DNA of 64,000 bases from Saprospiraceae bacterium (GCA_016715465.1 JADKAA010000024.1:496001-560000), one strand, 5' to 3'; shown: positions 19,153 through 29,370, numbered from the stretch's first letter. The notes: generated by a model from the sequence alone, not told the origin. Translations and numbers: made by a program.

Positions 19153-19362
19153 CTGGGAGAGGTCTGATAATAAAAAATTTTCAGGTGGGTAATTTTTGAA
19201 TTTTTATTTTACTAATAATTTTATTATTTAATATGTCCGTTTTTTTAAATTGACTGAAGAAGCCTGTAAATGCTTGTGTGTAGGCGTATTGGACGGCGTG
19301 TATTTGATGATAAATTTCAGGCGTAATCGCATAAATATATTTTTAAGCAGAAGGCCATAGTT

Positions 19363-19386
19363 TATGTTTTTGAGTTCAAAAACATA
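19363..19386. repeat. 24-bp perfect palindrome between giant gene A and alaA
   Basis: TATGTTTTTGA (19363-19373), GT, TCAAAAACATA (19376-19386). It lies about 90 bases after the alaA stop. There is no T tract directly after it on either strand, so it is not a standard terminator; it could be an operator or an RNA hairpin. The rest of 19050-19474 holds only the gene A promoter and AT-rich sequence. Confidence 0.6.
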
Positions 19387-19474
19387 CCTAAATGGGGTTT
19401 AACTGTTATTTTGGTTCCTTACGTTTCCATTTCTTATGCTTCAGTGCCGAAACCGAATACAGGAATAACTTTTA

Positions 19475-20752
19475 CTACCTTCGGTGGTCTTTCAGAAAAA
19501 CTTCCATCCTGTCAAAAGCCATTTCCAGGAGGTTAATATCGGCCAGAAATACCAATCGAAAATGGTGGTTGTCTGTGTGGTTAAAGCCGCTGCCATGAAC
19601 CAGAAGAACATGCTTTTCGATGAGGAACTTCAAAACAAAGTCTTCATCATCCGCAAAATCATATAAAGATAGATCGATGGAAGGGAAAAGATAAAGGGCC
19701 CCTTCCGTCTGGGTGCATTGTATGCCTGGTATGGCACGCATACGTTCAAAGGCGTAATCTTTTTGTATGGCAAGCCTGCCATCAGGTGCGACCAGATCGT
19801 GGATGCTTTGGTAACCACCCAGGGCTGTCTGGATGCCATTTTGAGCCAGCACATTGGCGCATAAGCGCATAGATGCCAGCAAAGTAAGCCCTTCAATGTA
19901 CGATTTGACTTCCCGGGTAGCGCCGCTCAGGATAAGCCAGCCTGCCCTAAAACCGGCAGCCCTGAAGTTTTTCGACAAACCTCCATAGGTGAGATAGAGT
20001 GTTTCCTTTCCCAGGCTCGCCATGGGTACATGTTGACGACCGTCATACAGGATTTTATCGTAAATCTCATCGGTACATACCATAAGTTTGTGTTTTTCTG
20101 CAATGGAACTGATGCCTTCAAGAATTTCCTTTTTGTAAACAGCACCGGTAGGATTATTCGGATTAATGACCACAATGGCTTTGGTGCGCGGGCTCACTTT
20201 TTGCGATATGTCTTCAAGGTCTGCTTGCCAGCCCCGGCTTTAATCACAGCGGTAGTGCACCGGAGATCCACCAGCCAGTCGCACTGCGGAGGTCCATCGA
20301 GGATAATCGGGTGAAGGGATGAGTACTTCATCGCCCACATTCAGCAGTGCCTGCATGGTCATCATGATAAGTTCACTTACGCCATTGCCTATGAAAATAT
20401 GTTCCATTTGGGTGTCCGGCATGCTCTGGTGCTGCGCATAATGCATGACAGCCTTTCTGGCCGGAAAAATGCCCAGGTGATGAAAATAACCTTGTGCCCG
20501 GCGAATATTGGCGATGATGTCCTGTCTGATTTCCTCGGGCGCATTGAAACCAAAGGGAGCCGGATTGCCGATATTGAGGTTGATGATGTCAATGCCTGCT
20601 GCCTGCATTTCCTGTGCTGTGTCAAATACCGGGCCGCGGATGGCATATTTGAGGTTTTCCAGTCGTACACTCTTCAAAAAGACATCATGTAACGTTTTTA
20701 CATAGATCGTTATTTCATCAGTTTTTGTCATTGGAAAAAGCCGGATTTTCAA
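19475..20752 (-). pseudogene. alaA: AlaA-like alanine aminotransferase with an in-frame stop
   Basis: Fold-type I PLP aminotransferase closely resembling E. coli AlaA, which makes alanine from pyruvate and glutamate. Shared stretches are NIGNPAPFGF, GNGVSELIMMTMQALLN, VVINPNNPTGAVY, TDEIYDKILYD, GGLSKNFRAAGFRAGW (PLP lysine in GLSKN) and LTLLASMRLCANVLAQNGIQ. A TAA at 20242-20240 interrupts the frame after VHYRCD; the same frame continues SRGWQADLEDI. In E. coli AlaA the residue there is Glu (CDESSDW), so GAA to TAA is the simplest change. Open parts are 20240-20752 and 19475-20197. The N-terminus before LENLKYAIRGPV is about 15 residues longer than in E. coli, so the true start may lie nearer 20690. 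The lesion is a real nonsense mutation or a base error. Confidence 0.85.
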
Positions 20753-20818
20753 CCTATTTTAACTGAAGAATTTTACCCTGAATTTTATACTTCCGACCAT
20801 TGGATGAAGAAATCTTGG

Positions 20819-20826
20819 TATATTTA
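20819..20826 (+). promoter_or_regulatory. Probable fhs promoter
   Basis: TATATTTA matches the -7 consensus at seven of eight positions, with TTG at 20800-20802 sixteen bases upstream. The fhs ATG is at 20855. Confidence 0.4.
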
Positions 20827-20854
20827 CCATCCTTAATCAAACAATCAAATTTTT

Positions 20855-22522
20855 ATGACGGACATCGAAATCGCCCGACAAATTAAGCTCAGACATATAA
20901 ACGATATTGCAGCCCAGTTAAACATTCCAGTGGAACTGCTTATGCATTTTGGAAAATACAAAGCCAAATTACCACTGCACTTAATCGACGAAGAAAAAGT
21001 AAAAAAAAGTAATCTGGTATTGGTAACCGCTATGTCTCCCACACCGGCTGGAGAGGGTAAAACGACGGTTAGTATTGGCTTATCCCAGGGCTTAAACAGA
21101 ATTGGAAAAAAAACATGTGTGGTCCTTCGAGAACCATCCCTTGGTCCTGTATTTGGTATCAAAGGAGGGGCAACCGGCGGGGGTTATTCGCAGGTATTGC
21201 CGATGGAAGATATCAACCTCCATTTTACGGGAGATATACATGCCGTTGAAAGGGCGCATAACCTCCTTGCGGCCCTCATCGACAATAACCTTCAAAGCAA
21301 GAAACGCTCATTGAACCTCGATCCCAGGCAAATTTATTTCAAGCGCGTGATGGATATGAATGACCGGTCACTTCGCAAGATTGTGATTGGCATGGGTGGC
21401 ACAGGAAATGGCATACCCAGAGAAACCGGTTTTGACATTACCGTAGCTTCAGAAGTTATGGCCATCTTATGTCTATCCAAAAGCATCAAAGATCTGAAGG
21501 AGAGGCTCGGCAATATTTTTGTGGGTTATACCATGGACCAGCAGCCCATTTATGCGCGGGACCTAAAAGCACAGGGTGCCATGGCCACTCTGCTGAAAGA
21601 TGCCATACTGCCTAATCTGGTGCAAACGCTTGAGGGATATCCAGCCATTATCCATGGGGGCCCATTCGCCAATATTGCCCAGGGTACCAATACGGTAATT
21701 GCGACAAAGACCGGACTTTCGCTGGCAGATTGGGTGGTGACCGAAGCAGGTTTTGGATCAGATTTGGGTGCAGAGAAGTTTATGGACATTAAGTGTCAAA
21801 GTGCCGGATTGGCGCCTAAAGTTATCGTCATCGTGGCCACCATACGGGCTATTAAATACCACGGTGGTTGTGACATCAAAGACATCAAGGAAGAAAATCT
21901 GAGCGCGTTGGAAAAGGGTTTTGTGAACCTGGAAAAACACATAGAAAATGCATCGCTTTACGGACTTCCCGCAGTGGTGGCTATCAATAAGTTTGCCACC
22001 GATACAGAAGCAGAATTAAATTATGTAGAATCAAGGTGTGCATCCATTGGCGCAGAAGCTTGTGTAGCCAATGTGTGGGGCGAGGGTGGAGCAGGAGCAG
22101 AAAAGCTGGCCACCCTTGTCGCTGAAACGGTAGAAAACAGTTCACATGTCTTCAAACCACTGTATCCATGGTCGATGCCGATGAAAGGAAAAATAGAGAC
22201 CATAGCCACAAAAGTATATGGGGCAGCAAAAGTAGAATACGGTGCACAGGCACAGTTGCAATTGCGCAGGATATCAAAACTGGGTCTGGATGGTGCAGCT
22301 GTATGCATCGCCAAGACGCAAAAATCACTTTCGGATAATCCCGACATCATCGGAAGGCCTTCGGGTTTTACCATCCATGTGCGCGACATTGAAATTGCTG
22401 CGGGAGCTAACTTTGTGGTGCCTATTACCGGGGATATGATGCGAATGCCGGGCTTGCCGGATGTGCCATCCTCAGAAGCCATCGACATTGATGATGAAGG
22501 TAATATTTCCGGCTTATTTTAA
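20855..22522 (+). CDS. fhs: Formate--tetrahydrofolate ligase
   Basis: 555 aa, the normal family length. It activates formate with ATP and tetrahydrofolate to 10-formyl-THF in cytosolic one-carbon metabolism. The ATP-binding loop TPAGEGKTT is near residue 63, and the family stretches REPSLGPVFGIKGGATGGGYSQV, IHGGPFANIAQG, EAGFGSDLGAEKF and ITGDMMRMPGLP are all present. It stands alone; the next gene is convergent, with only 3 bases between the two stop codons. Confidence 0.98.
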   Translation: MTDIEIARQIKLRHINDIAAQLNIPVELLMHFGKYKAKLPLHLIDEEKVKKSNLVLVTAMSPTPAGEGKTTVSIGLSQGLNRIGKKTCVVLREPSLGPVFGIKGGATGGGYSQVLPMEDINLHFTGDIHAVERAHNLLAALIDNNLQSKKRSLNLDPRQIYFKRVMDMNDRSLRKIVIGMGGTGNGIPRETGFDITVASEVMAILCLSKSIKDLKERLGNIFVGYTMDQQPIYARDLKAQGAMATLLKDAILPNLVQTLEGYPAIIHGGPFANIAQGTNTVIATKTGLSLADWVVTEAGFGSDLGAEKFMDIKCQSAGLAPKVIVIVATIRAIKYHGGCDIKDIKEENLSALEKGFVNLEKHIENASLYGLPAVVAINKFATDTEAELNYVESRCASIGAEACVANVWGEGGAGAEKLATLVAETVENSSHVFKPLYPWSMPMKGKIETIATKVYGAAKVEYGAQAQLQLRRISKLGLDGAAVCIAKTQKSLSDNPDIIGRPSGFTIHVRDIEIAAGANFVVPITGDMMRMPGLPDVPSSEAIDIDDEGNISGLF

Positions 22523-22525
22523 ATG

Positions 22526-23165
22526 TCAGGGTGTTGGAATACAAAATATTTCTTGCAGGTCTAAGGTGACCTCGGGAAACAGGAAAGGGCTTATTGCTTC
22601 ACCTTCTAAGAAGATGCCGGCACGTTGATATTTTCCCTGAACAAGCAAGAATGCTTCTAAGAATTTTTCTTCCGGCATAATAATCCAGTATTCTTTTACA
22701 CCTGACTCTTCGTACACACTGTATTTGTCCATAAGACCTTTTTTGGTTGTAAGCGGCGACAAAATTTCGATGATCCAATCAGGTGCACCAAAACAGCCTT
22801 GTTCTTCTATAAGGGACGGATCACAAATAACGCAAAGGTCTGGTTGTACAACAGTATTTGATTTTTCCCGATGTTTATTTTCTATAGGTAGTATTACATC
22901 CAAAGGAGCAATAAATATCTGGCATTTATTATGCTTGAAAAATCGGGCCAATTCAATAAATAGATTTCCGGCAATGCGCTGGTGAGTTACACCGTGGTGC
23001 CGGACTCATTCTGAAAATATTTCCCCGGATAAGTTCCACCATATTTTCAAGATCGAACTGTAGATAGTCTGCATAGGTATAAGAAATGCCGAAGTCAGAA
23101 GCCGGGTCTTCGAGCTGTGAGGTGTATTGAGTTTTTTGTTTCGGGTCGTACATAATACATTCCAT
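22526..23165 (-). pseudogene. Uma2-family putative nuclease, frameshifted
   Basis: Uma2/DUF820 proteins have a PD-(D/E)XK nuclease-like fold and are widespread with unknown function. The N-terminal part (23165-22953) reads YTYADYLQFDLENMVELIRG then MSPAPRCN; after an apparent extra base at 22985 the other frame continues HQRIAGNLFIELARFFKHN into the open part 22951-22526. Core motifs are VQPDLCVICDPS, GAPDWIIEILSP and KYSVYEESGVKEYWI. Removing one base gives a normal protein of about 212 aa. The frame is otherwise clean, so recent damage or sequencing error is likely. Confidence 0.82.
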
Positions 23166-23414
23166 TCATAAAATGCAAAAATACCGGTTTTCAATAGTTA
23201 AGTCAAGTGGCACGTTCAACTTTGAAAAGGCAGGTGCTTGTTGCCCTTCAAATATTTCTTAAATTCAGTTAAGCTATTAAACCACCCAAATCTAATCCAA
23301 GGAGTATAATATTTTATTAAATACTAATAGTTCCAAAGAAAATATTAAGAATATTGATGTAATAGGCAGGCAACGAAATTTTCAATAAAATCTGGACTTT
23401 TGGCAAAATTTTAT

Positions 23415-23422
23415 TATATTTG
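23415..23422 (+). promoter_or_regulatory. -7 promoter box of the rel gene, deciding its start
   Basis: TATATTTG matches TAnnTTTG perfectly. Transcription would begin near 23429, so the in-frame TTG at 23400 cannot be the start and ATG 23445 is favoured. The spacer 23166-23414 is AT-rich with no gene seen. Confidence 0.6.
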
Positions 23423-23444
23423 TAATCCCAGTATCATTTTCTAT

Positions 23445-25679
23445 ATGCCTACAGGTCAGGTCATTAATTCGGTAGAACTCTCCGAGGTCAGAAAGGCCTT
23501 TGATACCCTTATGGTCAGCATGAAGCCCAAGCTGAATGAGGAGGATGCTCCTAATCTGGAGAAGGCTTATCAAATGGCAGTAGAAGCACATAAATTTCAA
23601 AGAAGAAAAACGGGAGAGCCTTATATTTTTCACCCCATAGAGGTAGCACGGATTTGTTTTGAAGAAATTGGCCTTGGACCTACTGCGGTCATCTGCGCAC
23701 TGCTACACGATGTAGTAGAAGATACAGACCTGAACCTGGAAGACATCAAAACAACTTTTGGGGAAAAGATTGCCGCCATTGTGGATGGCCTTACCAAATT
23801 GGATGGCAGCTACAATGATACGGAAAGCCCTCAGGCTGAAAATTTCAAAAAGGTATTGAGCACCCTGGTGCTGGACGTGAGGGTCGTACTCATTAAAATG
23901 GCAGACAGGTTGCACAATCTTCGCACCATTCACGGGCAGCCCATTCATAAGCAACTGAAGATCGCGGCGGAGACCAATTACATTTATGTACCACTTGCCC
24001 ACAGATTGGGCTTATATAAATTAAAGACTGAATTTCAGGACATCACCCTGCGAATTTCTGAGCCTGAAGTTTATAATGAAATCCAAAAAAAGCTCGAACA
24101 ATCACAGGCTGACCGCAGTAAATATATCAACGAGTTTATAGATCCGCTCAAACACGGGCTGGAGGAGTTGGAGATCAAATACCGGGTGACGGGAAGACCA
24201 AAGGCCATTTCAAGTATTTTTGAAAAGATCAAACAAAAGGGGGTCGAGTTTGAAGAAATCTACGACTTGTTTGCCGTGAGGATCATCATCGATGTGCCTG
24301 ACAATAAAGAAAAAAGTACTTGCTGGCAAGTGTATTCAGTCATTACGGATGTGTATAAGCCGATACCCGAGAGGCTCAAAGATTGGGTAACCACGCCAAA
24401 GAGCAATGGTTACGAGTCACTGCACACAACAGTCATTGGTCCCAAAGGGAGGTTTGTGGAAGTTCAGATCAGGTCGGAGCGCATGGACGAAATTGCAGAA
24501 AAAGGATTTGCCGCACACTGGAAGTACAAGGGGGTGAAATCCCAGGAAAGCGTGTACGATTCCTGGCTTGACAATGTGCGCGACATCCTGGACACCCAAC
24601 ATACAAATGCACTTGAGTTTCTCAATGATTTCAAAACCAACCTGTTTAGCGAGGAGGTATATGTTTTTACCCCAAAAGGCGATATGCGTATTCTGCCCAT
24701 GGGGGCAACCGCCCTTGATTTTGCTTTTGACATACATACCGAACTTGGTTACCGGGCTACAGCCATCAAAGTGAACAACAAGTTGGTTCCGATGGGGTAT
24801 AAGCTTAATAACGGTGACCAGATCCAGATCACTACCAATAAAAACCAAAAGCCTACCGAGGAATGGTTAAAGATGGTAGTTACCGGAAAAGCCAAAAGTA
24901 AGATACGCTCCAGCATGAAAGAGGAGATGAAGAAACGGGGAGAACTCGGCAAGGAGGCCCTGGAGCGGAAGCTCAAGAATATGAAAATTGATTTCGAAGA
25001 TAACGTTGATTTCCTGGTTAAGCAGTACGGCTACAAGACAAGGGTTGATTTTTATGTTGCCATTGCAGAAGATAACATCAAGTTATCCGATATGAAGGAC
25101 TTCGAAGTCGAGAATGGCAAGCTTATCCTGTTAAAATCAGATGAAGTCCCGGAAGCGGGAAGAGCGCCGGAAGAGGTCAAAAGACCCAGGAGGCCTGTGG
25201 TAAACAAATCTAAAATTCTGGTCAACGGTGAGTCAGGCGATCTTTATGAATTTTCATTTGCCAACTGTTGTAATCCCGTGCCCGGAGATGAAATATTTGG
25301 ATATACGACCTCAACCCAACAAATGAAAATTCATCGAACCAATTGTCCAAATGCCACCCATCTTTTGGCCAATTACGGTTACCGGGTTTTAAAGGTGGAA
25401 TGGGACGACAACAAAGATGAAAATTTTGTGGCAGACCTGAAGATCACGGGTGTAGATAGCGGTGTTGGTGTTATTCAGAAACTCACCAATCTTATTTCCA
25501 ATGAACTGGCTCTGAATATGCGCGCCATATCCATTCAGGGTAATGAAGGCTATTTTGAAGGAAAAATCAGCATTTTTGTAGCCAATAAAGACCAGCTCAA
25601 TATAGCTATGAGGAGTATTAAACAACTGGAAGGTATTTCTATGGTGGAGCGTATGGAATCAACTAAAAAAACGAATTGA
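23445..25679 (+). CDS. Bifunctional (p)ppGpp synthetase/hydrolase (RelA/SpoT homolog)
   Basis: 744 aa from ATG 23445. Domains in order: HD hydrolase (YIFHPIEVARI, ALLHDVVEDTD, KMADRLHNLRT), synthetase (FAVRIIIDVP, KSNGYESLHTTVIGP, EVQIRSERMDEIAEKGFAAHWKYK), TGS (EEVYVFTPKGDMRILPMGATALDFAF), a zinc-finger-like segment with CCNPVPGDEI, and a C-terminal ACT domain. Both catalytic halves keep their motifs, so it should make and degrade the alarmone (p)ppGpp in stringent response control. The Fur-family gene follows after 4 bases. Confidence 0.95.
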   Translation: MPTGQVINSVELSEVRKAFDTLMVSMKPKLNEEDAPNLEKAYQMAVEAHKFQRRKTGEPYIFHPIEVARICFEEIGLGPTAVICALLHDVVEDTDLNLEDIKTTFGEKIAAIVDGLTKLDGSYNDTESPQAENFKKVLSTLVLDVRVVLIKMADRLHNLRTIHGQPIHKQLKIAAETNYIYVPLAHRLGLYKLKTEFQDITLRISEPEVYNEIQKKLEQSQADRSKYINEFIDPLKHGLEELEIKYRVTGRPKAISSIFEKIKQKGVEFEEIYDLFAVRIIIDVPDNKEKSTCWQVYSVITDVYKPIPERLKDWVTTPKSNGYESLHTTVIGPKGRFVEVQIRSERMDEIAEKGFAAHWKYKGVKSQESVYDSWLDNVRDILDTQHTNALEFLNDFKTNLFSEEVYVFTPKGDMRILPMGATALDFAFDIHTELGYRATAIKVNNKLVPMGYKLNNGDQIQITTNKNQKPTEEWLKMVVTGKAKSKIRSSMKEEMKKRGELGKEALERKLKNMKIDFEDNVDFLVKQYGYKTRVDFYVAIAEDNIKLSDMKDFEVENGKLILLKSDEVPEAGRAPEEVKRPRRPVVNKSKILVNGESGDLYEFSFANCCNPVPGDEIFGYTTSTQQMKIHRTNCPNATHLLANYGYRVLKVEWDDNKDENFVADLKITGVDSGVGVIQKLTNLISNELALNMRAISIQGNEGYFEGKISIFVANKDQLNIAMRSIKQLEGISMVERMESTKKTN

Positions 25680-25683
25680 ACCA

Positions 25684-26169
25684 ATGGAAACACTAGCAGC
25701 CAAGATCGATGACATCATTGCGGAAGTAAAGCAGATATTTACCAGTTACCTTGAGAAAAATGATTTTCGCAAGACCCCGGAGAGGTATGCCATCCTGGAA
25801 GAAATATATCGAAGAAACGATCATTTCGATGCTGAGGCGCTCTTCATTCACATGAAGAATCAAAATTACAGGGTAAGCCGGGCTACCGTGTATAATACTC
25901 TGGAATTGTTGGTTTCCTGTGATCTCGTCATCAAACATCAGTTTGGTAAAAATTTTGCGCAGTATGAAAAATCTTATGGATTTCGACAGCATGACCACAT
26001 GATCTGTGTGGATTGTGGTAAAGTAGTAGAGTTTTGTGACCCAAGGATTCAGCAGATTAAAAATATGATGGGGGGTATTTTGGAATTCAACGTGACACAC
26101 CATGCCCTGAATTTATATGGAAAGTGTCTGAAAGTTGACTGTGCAGACAGACAGCTGCCTCGAAAGTAG
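25684..26169 (+). CDS. Fur-family transcriptional regulator
   Basis: 161-aa metalloregulator. The winged-helix N-terminus contains FRKTPERYAILEEIY and the recognition-helix region YRVSRATVYNTLELL. The dimerisation domain has HDHMICVDCGKVVEF and GKCLKVDC; Cys108, Cys111, Cys148 and Cys153 form the structural zinc site, and His103/His105 lie in the metal-sensing region. Whether it senses iron, peroxide or zinc cannot be read from the sequence. It follows rel by 4 bases and precedes an AlkD-like gene by 4 bases, so the three are probably cotranscribed. Confidence 0.93.
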   Translation: METLAAKIDDIIAEVKQIFTSYLEKNDFRKTPERYAILEEIYRRNDHFDAEALFIHMKNQNYRVSRATVYNTLELLVSCDLVIKHQFGKNFAQYEKSYGFRQHDHMICVDCGKVVEFCDPRIQQIKNMMGGILEFNVTHHALNLYGKCLKVDCADRQLPRK

Positions 26170-26173
26170 TGTC

Positions 26174-26851
26174 ATGCAGTCAATTGTAAAAGGGTTAATT
26201 ACTGATTTTAAGAAGCAGGCCAATCCTGAAATGGCTGCCCCGATGAAGTCTTACATGAAAAATAAATTCCCCTTTTTTGGCATAAAAGCGGTACCGCGCA
26301 GGGCTATTACTGCAGTCTGGATTCCGGAATTTAAAAAAATTGATAAAGAAGAAAGACAGGAAGTGATTGAACAACTATGGCAACAGCCCCAGCGTGAATG
26401 TCATTATGCAGCCTTGGATTTGGCGGGTAAGATAATAAAACAGACTGACCTTAGTTGGCTGTCATTCTGGGAGGACAAGATTATACGCAATTCCTGGTGG
26501 GATACGGTTGATTTTATTGCTCCATCGCTCATAGGACCTTTACTTATTGGAGAGAGAGGGCTGCAAGAGGAATATGCCTGGAAATGGATGGAATCGAGGG
26601 ATTTATGGTTAAAAAGGGCGGCCATCGTATTTCAGCTTAAATATAAGGAACAGACAAACGAAACGCTGTTGTATGAGATTATTCTGGCGAACGCCGACAG
26701 CCGGGAGTTTTTCATCCGCAAGGGATGCGGCTGGGCGCTCAGGGAATATGGAAAAAGCCGCCCACTAAGTGTTTCTTCATTTATTCATGATAACCAGGAG
26801 GTTCTTTCCAATCTCACCATTAAAGAAGGGCTGCGAAGGCTTTCCAAATGA
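26174..26851 (+). CDS. DNA alkylation repair protein, AlkD-like
   Basis: 225 aa from ATG 26174; the longer frame from 26135 would overlap fur and has no support. AlkD is a HEAT-repeat DNA glycosylase that removes N3- and N7-alkylpurines without base flipping. Visible family features are MKSYMKNKFPFFGIKAVPRR near the N-terminus, WWDTVDFIAPSLIG in the middle, RDLWLKRAAIVFQLKY, and REFFIRKGCGWALREYGK, which carry the conserved Trp, Asp and Arg positions. The product is a small cytosolic protein. Confidence 0.92.
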   Translation: MQSIVKGLITDFKKQANPEMAAPMKSYMKNKFPFFGIKAVPRRAITAVWIPEFKKIDKEERQEVIEQLWQQPQRECHYAALDLAGKIIKQTDLSWLSFWEDKIIRNSWWDTVDFIAPSLIGPLLIGERGLQEEYAWKWMESRDLWLKRAAIVFQLKYKEQTNETLLYEIILANADSREFFIRKGCGWALREYGKSRPLSVSSFIHDNQEVLSNLTIKEGLRRLSK

Positions 26852-26998
26852 TGGGTATCATTCAGGAAGTCGTGTACCTGAACTTATGTTAATTTCTGAC
26901 CAGCGTAGGGTAAACGCAGGCAAAAGGGGGTATTTTGTTACATTTATACCTCAATAAATTTTTTAATATATTAATAAAGGCGAAATTCGCAACCACAA

Positions 26999-29266
26999 AT
27001 GAGAGAGGTAGCATTTTCATATCTGAAGGAACTGAATGATATACAACGACTGGCCGTAACCACGCTCGATGGACCCGTCATGGTCATTGCCGGACCCGGG
27101 TCAGGAAAGACCAGGGTGCTTACCTATCGCATTGCGCACATGCTTAACTCGGGCATCAACCCGGGAAATATACTCGCGCTTACTTTTACCAATAAGGCGG
27201 CAAAAGAGATGAAACACCGTATTGAGCACGTCGCCGGGCAGGGGGCCAACAGGGTATGGGCGGGAACTTTTCACTCACTTTTTGCCAGAATTCTCCGTAC
27301 AGAAGCACACCGTCTTGGGTTTCCAAATGATTTTACCATCTACGATACGGACGATACCAAAAGTGTGATCGAGGAAATCATCAAAACGATGAACCTTGAT
27401 AAAAAGGTATATGTTGCCGGACAAGTGAGGTCCAGAATATCTTCGGCAAAAAGTAACCTCATCACTCCCAAAGCCTATTCTGCCAATGAAGACCTGATGG
27501 CTATGGACAGGATGAATCGAAGGCCCCTCATTTATCAGATATATGAAAAGTATGTAGCCAAGTGTCAGAAGTCAGGCGCAATGGATTTTGACGATTTACT
27601 TTTACAAATGTTTAAATTGTTATACCAGAACCCTGATGGGGTAAGGGAAAAATATCAACAACAGTTCAGATATGTAATGGTGGATGAGTTTCAGGACACC
27701 AATTACCTTCAATATGAAATATTGAAAATGTTGTGTTACTATGAAGGCAGCCCCAGAAACATTTGTATTGTGGGCGACGATGCCCAAAGTATTTATTCTT
27801 TCAGGGGTGCCACCATTGAGAACATACTTCAGTTTGAGCACGATTTTAAGGATGTAAAGACCTTTAAACTGGAGCAGAACTATCGCTCAACCAGTTACAT
27901 TGTCAATGCAGCAAATGATGTCATAAAATTCAATTCAAAACAAATACAAAAAAAGATATGGACAGATAAAGCGGATGGTCCAAAGATCAAGATCATTAAG
28001 TCCATGTCCGAAACTGAGGAAGGTAAACGGGTAGCCGACACCATCGTTGAGCAAAAAAACCGGCACAACCTCGCCAATAAAGATATTGCCATACTCTATC
28101 GCACCAATGGCCAATCCAGAATATTTGAAGAAGCCTTGCGGCGATATAATCTTACGTATCGCATATATGGGGGTCTTTCTTTTTATCAGCGAAAAGAAAT
28201 CAAAGACATCATCGCGTATATGCGCCTCACGGTCAATGAAAAGGACGACGAAGCATTAAAAAGGGTAATTAATTACCCGCGCAGGGGTATAGGCGATTCG
28301 ACTGTCGATGGCATCATGCAGATTGCCAACGACAACGACATGAGCATGTGGGAAGTAATCAGTAAAATAGAATTCAATCCAAGGGCCAGAAAAAGCATTG
28401 GTGAATTTGTATCGCTGATTGAAAGGTTCAGGAATTATTCGTCTTCAAATGACGCTTATCAGACCGCATTATATATAGCCAAACATTCCGGCATCGTTGA
28501 TCTATTTAAGGCCGAAGGTACCCTGGAAGCGGAAGGAAGGCTGGAGAATATTACCTCCTTATTGGATGGTATTCAGGAATTTACAGAAGACGATGAACTT
28601 TTGATCAATGAAGAGTTTTCTGCCGATAAATCAATGTCACGGTTTCTGCAAAGCATTTCTCTGATGACGGATGCGGATGATGAAAAAGGAGAGACCGACG
28701 CCATAACCCTCATGTCTGTGCATGCAGCGAAAGGTCTGGAATTTAAATCGGTTTTTGTCACCGGCCTGGAAGAGAATCTTTTTCCCAGCTATCAATCTCT
28801 TTCTACTCCGGAGCAAATTGACGAGGAACGAAGGTTGTTTTATGTGGCCATTACCCGCGCAGAAACCTATCTCACGCTCACTTTTGCCAATAGCCGGTAC
28901 CAATTTGGTCAAATGAGGTTTAATGACCAAAGTCGTTTTCTGGAAGAAATTTCATCTGAGAATATAGACGCTATTTCATCCATCACCCGCGAAGAATCAA
29001 AACCGGCTTTCGGAGAACCTAAATTGTTGGGTAATTTCAAAAAAGCGATAGCGGCTCCGCCCAAGGTGGACGCTGCAAATTTTAAACCCAGTTCACTGGA
29101 TAAGATCAAAAAGGGTCAGAAAGTGCTTCACCTTAAATTCGGAGAGGGAGAAGTATTGGCTGTGGATGAACGGATGGTTGCTACCATATTTTTTTCCCAG
29201 GCTACCGACATGAAAGAAAAGAGGATTGTACTGCAATTCGCTAAGCTACAGGTGATAAGCGAATAG
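26999..29266 (+). CDS. UvrD/PcrA-type superfamily 1 DNA helicase
   Basis: 755-aa 3'-5' helicase. Motifs are clear: Walker A AGPGSGKT (31-38), LTFTNKAAKEM, motif II VMVDEFQDTN, motif III GDDAQSIYSFRGA, motif IV QNYRS, motif V TLMSVHAAKGLEF and motif VI ERRLFYVAITRA. The C-terminal KKGQKVLHLKFGEGEVLAVD is the PcrA/UvrD Tudor-like tail used for partner binding. It acts in nucleotide excision and mismatch repair and removes recombinase filaments. It has its own unit, with 147 bases of gene-free spacer upstream. Confidence 0.96.
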   Translation: MREVAFSYLKELNDIQRLAVTTLDGPVMVIAGPGSGKTRVLTYRIAHMLNSGINPGNILALTFTNKAAKEMKHRIEHVAGQGANRVWAGTFHSLFARILRTEAHRLGFPNDFTIYDTDDTKSVIEEIIKTMNLDKKVYVAGQVRSRISSAKSNLITPKAYSANEDLMAMDRMNRRPLIYQIYEKYVAKCQKSGAMDFDDLLLQMFKLLYQNPDGVREKYQQQFRYVMVDEFQDTNYLQYEILKMLCYYEGSPRNICIVGDDAQSIYSFRGATIENILQFEHDFKDVKTFKLEQNYRSTSYIVNAANDVIKFNSKQIQKKIWTDKADGPKIKIIKSMSETEEGKRVADTIVEQKNRHNLANKDIAILYRTNGQSRIFEEALRRYNLTYRIYGGLSFYQRKEIKDIIAYMRLTVNEKDDEALKRVINYPRRGIGDSTVDGIMQIANDNDMSMWEVISKIEFNPRARKSIGEFVSLIERFRNYSSSNDAYQTALYIAKHSGIVDLFKAEGTLEAEGRLENITSLLDGIQEFTEDDELLINEEFSADKSMSRFLQSISLMTDADDEKGETDAITLMSVHAAKGLEFKSVFVTGLEENLFPSYQSLSTPEQIDEERRLFYVAITRAETYLTLTFANSRYQFGQMRFNDQSRFLEEISSENIDAISSITREESKPAFGEPKLLGNFKKAIAAPPKVDAANFKPSSLDKIKKGQKVLHLKFGEGEVLAVDERMVATIFFSQATDMKEKRIVLQFAKLQVISE

Positions 29267-29370
29267 TTTGATTTTTTTATATTATATTTATAATATTAAT
29301 TATCAGTATATTATAAATTTAAATAAAAAAATATATATAAGTGTAGCAACAACATATTAAAGAAAACTTA

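Noticed and set aside
23400..23444. TTG 23400 as the start of rel
   Set aside because: A perfect -7 promoter box lies between this TTG and ATG 23445, so the mRNA begins after the TTG.
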